Assembly: GCA_024691145.1 (NCBI GenBank)
Contig: JAILNW010000375.1
Span: forward strand, 1 to 5,791
Source of the DNA: Lachnospiraceae bacterium
GTDB lineage: Bacteria; Bacillota; Clostridia; Lachnospirales; Lachnospiraceae
DNA length: 5,791 nt
Direction of reading: 5' to 3'
In this document: piece by piece, positions 1 through 5,082 of the stretch
How the letters are laid out: the number at the start of each line of letters is the position of its first letter
How positions within the stretch are numbered: position 1 is the stretch's first letter
Notes under the pieces: generated by a model
Told to the model about the DNA's origin: nothing
Seen by the model: the letters and a program-made list of their open reading frames with translations, nothing else
Database searches by the model: none
Position numbers and translations under genes: made by a program

Positions 1-929
1 TAACAAAAGATATGGTAAGTGTACCAGACTTTATAGCATTCCTTATGTATATAAATGTATTTACTGATCCTATTAAAACACTGATTGACTTTACAGAACA
101 GTTTCAGAATGGATATACAGGATTTGAAAGATTTATGGAAATCCTTGAGATTGAGCCAGATATAAAGGACTCTGAAGATGCAAAAATCCTTAAAAATGTA
201 AAGGGCGATATTGTTTTTGATGATGTGTCTTTTAAATATAATGATACTGCCCACAGAGTTTTAAGACATATTGATCTTAAGATTCCTGCAGGTACTTATG
301 TGGCTCTTGTTGGTTCTTCGGGAGGAGGAAAGACAACACTTTGCAGTCTTATTCCAAGATTCTATGATGTAACAAAGGGTAAGATTACTATAGATGGCAA
401 TGATATAAGGGATGTAAAACTAAAAAGTCTTAGGGATAATATTGGAATTGTGCAGCAGGATGTCTACCTGTTTTCTGGGAATGTTTATGATAATATAAGA
501 TATGGAAGACCAGAGGCTACAAGGGAAGAGGTAATTGAGGCAGCAAAGAATGCCAACGCCCATGAGTTTATAATGTCTCTTCCAAATGGATATGAAACTG
601 ATATAGGACAAAGGGGAATAAAACTATCTGGAGGACAAAAGCAGAGAATATCAATTGCAAGGGTATTTTTAAAGAATCCTCCTATACTTATATTTGATGA
701 AGCAACAAGTGCGCTTGATAATGAAAGCGAGAATATAGTTAAAGAATCTCTTGAAAAACTGGCGCATAACAGAACAACTCTTGTAATTGCCCACAGACTT
801 TCAACTATTAAAAATGCTGAAAGAATTATAGTTCTTACAGAGAAGGGTATAGAAGAAACAGGAACACATGAGGAACTTATAAGAAAAAATGGTGTTTATG
901 CTGGTTTATACAGATGGACCAAATCATAA
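1..929 (+). CDS. ABC exporter, C-terminal part (last membrane segment plus ATPase domain), 5'-partial
   Basis: Half-size ABC exporter (MsbA/multidrug type: membrane domain fused to ATPase) that moves an unknown substrate out across the cytoplasmic membrane as a dimer. Residues are numbered from the Met at position 12. That Met is not the start: codons before it (T-K-D) are open to the window edge, and the first 50 residues match the end of the exporter membrane domain (IAFLMYI, then DPI, then the coupling stretch ending ERFMEIL). The ATPase is complete: A-loop Tyr76, Walker A GSSGGGKTT (101-109), Q-loop Gln149, signature LSGGQ (205-209), Walker B ILIFDE (225-230), D-loop SALD (233-236) and switch His261. 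The catalytic Glu230 is present, so this half looks hydrolysis-competent. Most of the membrane domain lies outside the window, as would any partner subunit. I see no clear terminator after the stop, so some readthrough into the next gene is possible. Substrate cannot be inferred. Confidence 0.95.
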   Translation, partial: TKDMVSVPDFIAFLMYINVFTDPIKTLIDFTEQFQNGYTGFERFMEILEIEPDIKDSEDAKILKNVKGDIVFDDVSFKYNDTAHRVLRHIDLKIPAGTYVALVGSSGGGKTTLCSLIPRFYDVTKGKITIDGNDIRDVKLKSLRDNIGIVQQDVYLFSGNVYDNIRYGRPEATREEVIEAAKNANAHEFIMSLPNGYETDIGQRGIKLSGGQKQRISIARVFLKNPPILIFDEATSALDNESENIVKESLEKLAHNRTTLVIAHRLSTIKNAERIIVLTEKGIEETGTHEELIRKNGVYAGLYRWTKS

Positions 930-943
930 GGATTTTACCTGAT

Positions 944-972
944 TTGACTTTCATACAGTTTATATGTAAAAT
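944..972 (+). promoter_or_regulatory. Sigma-A-type promoter for the membrane protein gene
   Basis: TTGACT (944-949) and TAAAAT (967-972) are separated by exactly 17 bp, each one base off consensus. The predicted transcription start lies near 979, leaving a leader of about 30 nt that carries an AAAGGGG ribosome site (992-998). The -10 box also forms the right arm of a 7-bp inverted repeat (ATTTTAC 932-938 / GTAAAAT 966-972). A second TATAAT at 978-983 has no -35 at proper spacing. Confidence 0.6.
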
Positions 973-1009
973 GATTATATAATAAAAAAATAAAGGGGAA
1001 TGTACACTT

Positions 1010-1669
1010 ATGAGAGATGTATTAATTAGCATTTGCCCATATGCAATATGGTGCATAGTTTTAGCAGAGATTATTGTTGCAGTGAGACTTTTTTCTTTAA
1101 AGAAAGAGCCGATTGTATTTTGCACAGTGCTTGTTACATTTGGACTTATACTTGATGCTGCAATTATAGGATTAGGAGCTGTTCTTCCAGAAAATGTTTT
1201 GGAAGCCATAAGTCCAGTGAGATTCGTGGCACATGGATTTCTGATTCCGCTTATTTTCCCAATATGCGGATATGCACTAAACATGAAGAAACCTATGAAG
1301 ATTATCATATGGACATTTACAGGACTATTAATGATAGCAGGTGTCATTGAGGGATTATCTACAGTACTTGAGAAGAAGAGCATGGCAGGGGTTATACGAT
1401 ATGCTTCAAGTGAAGCTACTCCGGCCTGGGCTAACAGTATCAGCATGGTATTATCATTTGGTACAGTAATTCCTATGATGCTTATGGGTATTGTTGCATG
1501 GATAAAGCAAAAGAAACCTCAGTTGTTTCTTTCAGGTTTATTTATGTTTGTTTTTTCAGCACTTGGACCAGCAACTGGTAATGCGGATTTGATATTTTTT
1601 ATCAGTATGTTTGGAGAACTGTTAATGGTATACTTCCTATACCTTTATGCAAAAAAGAAAAGTAATTAA
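1010..1669 (+). CDS. Seven-helix integral membrane protein of unknown function
   Basis: I do not recognise this 219-residue protein. By hydrophobicity it has about seven membrane helices, near residues 8-28, 35-59, 73-90, 97-117, 143-165, 169-188 and 193-214. A short hydrophilic loop (118-142) lies between helices 4 and 5, and the tail is basic (KKKSN). Polar residues sit inside or at the edge of helices: Glu20, Asp49, His75, Glu114, Asp193 and Glu203. These could form a transport path or active site, but the single membrane His argues against PAQR/ceramidase-like enzymes, which need several. There is no Walker motif, no rhodopsin-type Lys in the last helix and no signal peptide. The start is chosen from the AAAGGGG site 11 nt upstream, which is a slightly long spacing. 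It has its own promoter and terminator, so it is probably transcribed alone, or with readthrough from the exporter. The opposite-strand frame across it is a shadow. Confidence 0.8.
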   Translation: MRDVLISICPYAIWCIVLAEIIVAVRLFSLKKEPIVFCTVLVTFGLILDAAIIGLGAVLPENVLEAISPVRFVAHGFLIPLIFPICGYALNMKKPMKIIIWTFTGLLMIAGVIEGLSTVLEKKSMAGVIRYASSEATPAWANSISMVLSFGTVIPMMLMGIVAWIKQKKPQLFLSGLFMFVFSALGPATGNADLIFFISMFGELLMVYFLYLYAKKKSN

Positions 1670-1679
1670 TAATAGTATA

Positions 1680-1723
1680 TAGGCCATATGGATTTGTAAT
1701 TTCATATGGCTTAAAATTTTTTT
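1680..1723 (+). terminator. Intrinsic terminator after the membrane protein gene
   Basis: GCCATATG (1683-1690) pairs with CATATGGC (1703-1710). The stem extends inward by one G-U and one A-U pair, and outward by a few A-U/G-U pairs. It encloses an 8-nt loop and is followed by TTAAAA and seven Ts (1717-1723). It lies about a dozen nt past the stop codon and separates this gene from the sigma-factor operon. Confidence 0.75.
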
Positions 1724-1742
1724 GAAAAAATTTTATAAAACT

Positions 1743-1771
1743 TGTAACGAATTCATTTTTTCAGGTATTAA
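1743..1771 (+). promoter_or_regulatory. Candidate promoter of the sigma/anti-sigma operon, possibly ECF-type
   Basis: TGTAAC (1743-1748) resembles the AAC-centred -35 box of ECF promoters. 15 bp downstream is GGTATT (1764-1769), a partial match to the CGTC/CGTA-type -10. If correct, the sigma factor would transcribe its own operon, as is common in this class. The same bases can also be read as a weak sigma-A promoter (TTGTAA 1742-1747, 18 bp, TATTAA 1766-1771, each 4 of 6 to consensus). The sequence does not decide between the two. The leader downstream carries a good ribosome site, AAAGGGGAG (1788-1796), 9 nt before the ATG. Confidence 0.4.
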
Positions 1772-1805
1772 TAAATAGAAACGTAAGAAAGGGGAGAAAA
1801 TCATA

Positions 1806-2279
1806 ATGACAAATGATGAGTATCAGAAATATTCAGACGTGGTATACAGATACCTGTTATCTCTTACTCATGATGAAGCTCTGGCAGAAGAAATAACACA
1901 AGAGACATTTTATCAGGCTATAAAGAGTGTTAACAGATTTGACGGAAGCTGCAAAGTAACAACCTGGCTTTGTGCAATTGCCAAGAATTCTTTATATAAA
2001 TATTATAAGAAGAATCCGAAACATGAGGAATTGCAGGAAGATCATCCAAATGAAGAACTGAATGAAGATAAATTTATCCAAAAAGAATCTTATTTGGAGC
2101 TAATGAAAAAGATGCATAATCTGGATGAACAGACAAAGGAGATAATGTATCTGAGGCTTTTTGGTAATTTATCCTTTAAGGATATTGGAGAGATAATGTC
2201 GAAGTCAGAAAACTGGGCAAGAGTTACATTTTACAGAGGTAAGGAAAAAATTAAAAAGGAGATGAATCGTAATGGGTAA
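1806..2279 (+). CDS. ECF-family RNA polymerase sigma factor
   Basis: Small two-domain sigma-70 factor (157 residues, usual ECF length) that directs RNA polymerase to a dedicated regulon. Region 2 spans about residues 8-70 and contains the EEITQETF and RFDGSCKVTTWLCAIAKN stretches expected for core binding and -10 recognition. A charged Glu/Asp/Lys-rich linker (71-95) follows. Region 4 is about 100-153, with the helix-turn-helix that reads the -35 (LSFKDIGEIM then SENWARVTFYRGKEKIK). There is no sigma 1.1 or region 3, and no C-terminal extension. The start is fixed by AAAGGGGAG at 9-nt spacing. The last codons overlap the anti-sigma start by 8 bp, so the two are almost certainly one operon held inactive as a pair until a signal arrives at the membrane. 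Targets are unknown; autoregulation is possible from the upstream TGTAAC element. Confidence 0.95.
   Translation: MTNDEYQKYSDVVYRYLLSLTHDEALAEEITQETFYQAIKSVNRFDGSCKVTTWLCAIAKNSLYKYYKKNPKHEELQEDHPNEELNEDKFIQKESYLELMKKMHNLDEQTKEIMYLRLFGNLSFKDIGEIMSKSENWARVTFYRGKEKIKKEMNRNG
2255..2279 (+). promoter_or_regulatory. Ribosome site and overlapping stop/start coupling sigma and anti-sigma translation
   Basis: AAAGGAG (2255-2261) lies inside the 3' end of the sigma gene, 10 nt before the anti-sigma ATG (2272). The sigma stop TAA is at 2277-2279, so the reading frames overlap by 8 bp. This arrangement favours coupled, roughly matched synthesis of the factor and its inhibitor. Confidence 0.8.
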
Positions 2280-3255
2280 TAAAATTCCATGTGCAGTAGT
2301 AAAGGATATACTTCCTTTATACATTGATGAGTTAGTTAGTGATGAAACAAAACAAACTATTGGAGAACATTTAGATGAATGCGCAGAATGTAAAGAATTA
2401 TACGATGAAATGAAACCAGAAAAAGAGGAAGTTGCTGAAGAGAATATTAAAGAGGTTGACTATCTGAAAAAGGTAAGAGGAACTAATAAAAAGATAATTG
2501 CAATAAGTGCAGTGCTGGTTGTCTTATTGGCTGTTATGGCAGTGGCGGTTGTAATTATGAGAAAGAAGATAAGTGCTGTTGAAAACAGAAAATTAGATAT
2601 ATCAGAATTTGTTTATTATGATGTGGAAGTTGATAAAAATGAATTAGAATTTAAAGGAAGTACGATATATGAAGTTAAGTACGATTTTTCCAGCGAAGAC
2701 GGAGTGGTAACTGTAAATATATATGGAGAAAAGCAAAATCTTTCGGGAGAACATGTTGAACTTTCATTTACAAATGATTGTGAAATAAAAGAGGTTCGAA
2801 TTAATGACTATATAGTATGGCAGGATGGTATGATTGATAAAAATGCTGCAGCCTTATATCATGCATATAATCCTTATGTAGGAAATATTTCTGCTGACAA
2901 TACTCTTGCGGGGCTTGTAAGAATTAGGGATTTAGTTGGTAATTTTACTACAGAATTAAAGACAGCCGAAGAACCCTATGGATGGATAATAAAAACTGAA
3001 AAAACTATATATAATATACAGGAAGAACAATTTAAGGAGGAACTGAAGAAAGAATCAATGCAGTTAATAGCATTAATAGGAAATTTAAGTTATATGAGTT
3101 ATGAGTATTCTACAGAAGATGGACCACAAACTTTTACATTTACAAAAGAAGAGGCAACTGAGCTTATTGGAAAAGATATAAAGGAATTTGGTAAAACTGC
3201 AAAGGGAACACAGCAGTTATATGATTTCTGTACTTGTGGTAAGCATTTTGATTAA
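2272..3255 (+). CDS. Membrane-anchored zinc-finger (zf-HC2) anti-sigma factor with a DUF4825-like outer domain
   Basis: Binds the neighbouring sigma factor in the cytoplasm and probably releases it on an envelope signal. Seen in the 327 residues: a cytoplasmic N-terminus with the anti-sigma zinc motif (Cys7, then His33-x3-Cys37-x2-Cys40); an acidic stretch (48-62); one membrane helix (about 75-96) flanked by lysines; and an outer domain of about 230 residues. In the outer domain, residues 200-240 (NPYVGN, then LAGLVRIRDL, then ELKTAEEPYGW) resemble what I remember of DUF4825, a domain often found in Firmicute anti-sigma proteins. That name is a recollection, not a search. A helical charged segment (250-270) follows, and the protein ends with a Cys320-x-Cys322 pair. 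The outer domain has no recognised enzyme motif. It is the last gene of the operon and ends 19 nt before a strong hairpin. Anti-sigma role is secure; the signal and release mechanism (proteolysis or conformational) are not visible. Confidence 0.88.
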   Translation: MGNKIPCAVVKDILPLYIDELVSDETKQTIGEHLDECAECKELYDEMKPEKEEVAEENIKEVDYLKKVRGTNKKIIAISAVLVVLLAVMAVAVVIMRKKISAVENRKLDISEFVYYDVEVDKNELEFKGSTIYEVKYDFSSEDGVVTVNIYGEKQNLSGEHVELSFTNDCEIKEVRINDYIVWQDGMIDKNAAALYHAYNPYVGNISADNTLAGLVRIRDLVGNFTTELKTAEEPYGWIIKTEKTIYNIQEEQFKEELKKESMQLIALIGNLSYMSYEYSTEDGPQTFTFTKEEATELIGKDIKEFGKTAKGTQQLYDFCTCGKHFD

Positions 3256-3265
3256 TTAAACTGAT

Positions 3266-3304
3266 AAAACAAGAGCCCTTGCCATCTGGCAAGGGCCTGT
3301 TTGT
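3266..3304. terminator. Bidirectional terminator between convergent anti-sigma and cellulase genes
   Basis: A perfect 9-bp GC-rich stem, GCCCTTGCC (3275-3283) and GGCAAGGGC (3288-3296), with an ATCT loop. A-rich sequence on the left (AAAACAAGA) and T-rich sequence on the right (CTGTTTGTT) give a T-tract in either direction. It sits 19 nt after the anti-sigma stop and 40 nt after the cellulase stop on the other strand. Confidence 0.85.
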
Positions 3305-3336
3305 TGGAATATTTATTTATTTTAATGGGTTAGCAA

Positions 3337-4887
3337 TTATTTATGCATGATATCTACGAACCATTTACCTTCGTCAGATAAATCACTTGTACTCCAGCCT
3401 GATGTCTTAGTACAGCTTGAATCAATAAGTGCTGAAGTTTCATTCTTGTTAGACAAGTTCCAGATTACGTAACTTACATTATTCTTATTCATAACATCAA
3501 TCCATGTATTTGCTGAGTCGTAATCAATTCCGCCATTTCCTGAAGCGTCACAGATACCAAACTCTGTAACAAAGATAGGAAGTCCGCTCTTAATAGCACT
3601 TGTCATCTTATTTCTTAAGTCATCTTTATGAGTGGCAGCATAGAAGTGAAGTGTATACATAATGTTATCATATCCCTTAATTGGATCCTGTGCTACAACA
3701 TCAACATCCTGTGACCATGTAGAAGAACCTACAACTATAATACCATTCTTATCATTTGCACGAATAGTCTTAATAACATCCTGCGCATAAGGCTTAATGT
3801 CATTCTGCCAAGTAACACCGCCGTTAGGCTCGTTACAGATTTCATAAATAACATTCTCATAATCTTTATATTTCTTAGAAACTTTATTAAAATATGCAAT
3901 TGCATTATCTTTGTATGTATTAGGGTTACCGTCTGATAAAATGTGCCAGTCGATTATTACATATAATCCTAAATCTGTCGCATATGAAACACCTTTATCA
4001 ACAAGATCCTGCATGCTTTCTGTATATCCTGCGTTAGGGTCAGTGTACATGGCAAGTCTTACAACGTTGATATTCCAGTCGTCACGCATCGTCTTAAATG
4101 CATCTTTGTTAACATACTCTCCGAACCACTGAATACCATGAGTACTTACACCTTTAAGAACAAATGTCTTTCCATTCTTATCAACGATATTAGTACCAGA
4201 AAGTGATAAACGTCCATGCTGTGCAACAGGAGTGCCGCCCTTTGTATCATCAGAAGAAGGAGCCTTTGTTGCCGGAGTCTTAGTTGCTGGAGAATCTGTA
4301 GCAGGTGCCTTAGTTTCAGGATTTACAGGAGCCTGAGTTTCAGGAGCATTTGTAACAGGTGCTGAAGTAACAGGAGCAGAAGTTGCTGGTGTTACATTAT
4401 CAGAATCTGTACTAAAGTCAACCTTTACAGAATCCAAATCAATCTTGCTATCAGAGTAAATGATAAAACCTATGTTAATGTTATTACCCTTCATAATATT
4501 TTTATTATAATCAACAGGAGTAATAGATATTGTACTTTTATCTGATTTGTAATTACCACACCATGACTGGCTTATAGTAATTGATTCAGGAAATGTTACA
4601 GATGCATTCCAGTTAGTAATATTCTTCTCGGATGAATTCTTAATAATCATTTCATATCCGTAGAAATACTGTGAACCTTGCTGCCATGAAGAATTCTCTT
4701 TTATTGTTACATCCATGCCCTGAGCTAAAGTGTTATGAATCTCTTTAACTGAAGATGCCTTGGACTTTACAACACCTACACCTATAATAACAGCAAGCAT
4801 AATGCTGAGAATAGAAGCTGTTTTAATAATTCCTTTCTTATTTTGTGGATTTTTAAATAGCGATGAAAATTTGTTTAAACCTTTCAT
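3337..4887 (-). CDS. Secreted endo-beta-1,4-glucanase (cellulase): CBM2-like module, Pro/Thr linker, GH5 domain
   Basis: Cuts internal beta-1,4 bonds of cellulose or related beta-glucans outside the cell (EC 3.2.1.4 by family). Layout of 516 residues: a basic N-terminus; a hydrophobic segment (21-40), either a signal peptide with possible cleavage after SKA (44) or an uncleaved anchor; a CBM2-like module (about 54-160) with Trp68, Trp93, Trp109 and Tyr127; a Pro/Thr/Ala linker (166-223); and a GH5 domain (about 226-516). Closest remembered match is the GH5 subfamily 2 Bacillus endoglucanase type (HGIQWFGEYVN, YVIIDWHILSD, IKPYA, GSSTWSQDVD). Catalytic residues: acid/base Glu353 (YEICNEPN) and nucleophile Glu442 (FVTEFG). 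Supporting residues are Arg277, His315, His414, Tyr416 and Trp476. There is no dockerin, SLH or LPxTG motif, so retention at the cell would rely on the N-terminus or binding to substrate. The start is set by a near-perfect ribosome site. Monocistronic: own promoter and flanking terminators. The plus-strand frame inside it is a shadow. Confidence 0.96.
   Translation of the reverse strand: MKGLNKFSSLFKNPQNKKGIIKTASILSIMLAVIIGVGVVKSKASSVKEIHNTLAQGMDVTIKENSSWQQGSQYFYGYEMIIKNSSEKNITNWNASVTFPESITISQSWCGNYKSDKSTISITPVDYNKNIMKGNNINIGFIIYSDSKIDLDSVKVDFSTDSDNVTPATSAPVTSAPVTNAPETQAPVNPETKAPATDSPATKTPATKAPSSDDTKGGTPVAQHGRLSLSGTNIVDKNGKTFVLKGVSTHGIQWFGEYVNKDAFKTMRDDWNINVVRLAMYTDPNAGYTESMQDLVDKGVSYATDLGLYVIIDWHILSDGNPNTYKDNAIAYFNKVSKKYKDYENVIYEICNEPNGGVTWQNDIKPYAQDVIKTIRANDKNGIIVVGSSTWSQDVDVVAQDPIKGYDNIMYTLHFYAATHKDDLRNKMTSAIKSGLPIFVTEFGICDASGNGGIDYDSANTWIDVMNKNNVSYVIWNLSNKNETSALIDSSCTKTSGWSTSDLSDEGKWFVDIMHK
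4261..4380 (-). repeat. Eight degenerate 15-bp units encoding the cellulase linker
   Basis: Residues 170-209 fall into eight five-residue units: SAPVT, SAPVT, NAPET, QAPVN, PETKA, PATDS, PATKT, PATKA. The 120 bp is therefore a tandem 15-bp repeat with drift. Such Pro/Thr linkers keep the binding module and catalytic domain apart and flexible, and are often glycosylated. The in-frame unit length allows copy number to change without breaking the enzyme. Confidence 0.75.
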
Positions 4888-4892
4888 AATAA

Positions 4893-4900
4893 CCTCCTTA
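4893..4900 (-). promoter_or_regulatory. Strong ribosome binding site of the cellulase gene
   Basis: On the minus strand this reads TAAGGAGG, eight bases complementary to the 16S tail, with 5 nt before the ATG at 4887. It fixes the start codon and suggests high translation. Confidence 0.9.
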
Positions 4901-4908
4901 AAACTACC

Positions 4909-4968
4909 TTACATAATTGTTTACTCATTAACGTGATTTTATTATAACATAGTGTTACATATTTGTAA
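4909..4968 (-). repeat. Paired operator-like repeats flanking the cellulase transcription start (tentative)
   Basis: TTACATATTTGTAAA (from 4955) contains a perfect inverted repeat TTACA-N4-TGTAA that overlaps the -35 box. A related copy, TTACATAATTGTTTA (from 4909), lies in the leader and matches at 12 of 15 positions. Centres are about 46 bp apart. The placement suits a repressor bound at two sites, but the bases are AT-rich and chance similarity is quite possible. Confidence 0.3.
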
Positions 4969-4969
4969 A
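4941..4969 (-). promoter_or_regulatory. Strong extended -10 promoter of the cellulase gene
   Basis: On the minus strand TTTACA (4964-4969, one base off consensus) is followed by a 17-bp spacer and a perfect TATAAT (4941-4946). TG at 4948-4949 is correctly placed for an extended -10. The predicted start near 4934 gives a leader of about 47 nt. Match and spacing are the best in the window, consistent with housekeeping sigma-A, possibly held in check by a repressor. Confidence 0.8.
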
Positions 4970-5000
4970 TAGAAATTACGAAAATATTAAATTAAAATTA

Positions 5001-5048
5001 AAATAATAAAAAACTAGTATAGAATTTGTAAAAATCTCTATACTAGTT
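5001..5048 (-). terminator. Intrinsic terminator after the serpin gene
   Basis: A perfect 12-bp inverted repeat, AACTAGTATAGA (5012-5023) with TCTATACTAGTT (5037-5048), may be lengthened by further A-T pairs across a bulged C. On the minus strand it is followed by TTTTTATTATTT. It lies 34 nt past the serpin stop and about 40 nt upstream of the cellulase -35, so it insulates the cellulase from serpin transcription. The stem is AT-rich, and its strength rests on length. Confidence 0.75.
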
Positions 5049-5082
5049 ATCGGTTAAAAAGATATTTAATTAAATTAAAAAT

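Noticed and set aside
420..611. Minus-strand frame of 63 residues inside the ABC ATPase
   Set aside because: Lies opposite the Q-loop to signature region of an intact ATPase domain; shadow.
12..929. A complete stand-alone ABC ATPase starting at 12
   Set aside because: Residues before the ATPase domain are exporter membrane-domain sequence and the frame is open to position 1, so this is the tail of a larger protein.
877..1446. Long minus-strand frame opposite the seven-helix gene (189 residues)
   Set aside because: It is antisense to a gene with a good promoter, ribosome site and terminator. Its own protein shows no family motif and it has no convincing ribosome site; it is a shadow.
3911..4132. 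Plus-strand frame of 73 residues inside the cellulase gene
   Set aside because: Entirely opposite the conserved GH5 coding sequence, with no recognisable motif. Shadow frame.
4954..4959. TGTAAC on the minus strand in the cellulase promoter, same hexamer as in the sigma operon promoter, suggesting ECF control of the cellulase
   Set aside because: No CGTC/GGTATT-like box at 15-17 bp downstream; the nearest CGT is about 20 bp away. The hexamer also occurs several times inside coding sequence (for example near 1133, 2223, 4391 and 4596), so the match is uninformative.
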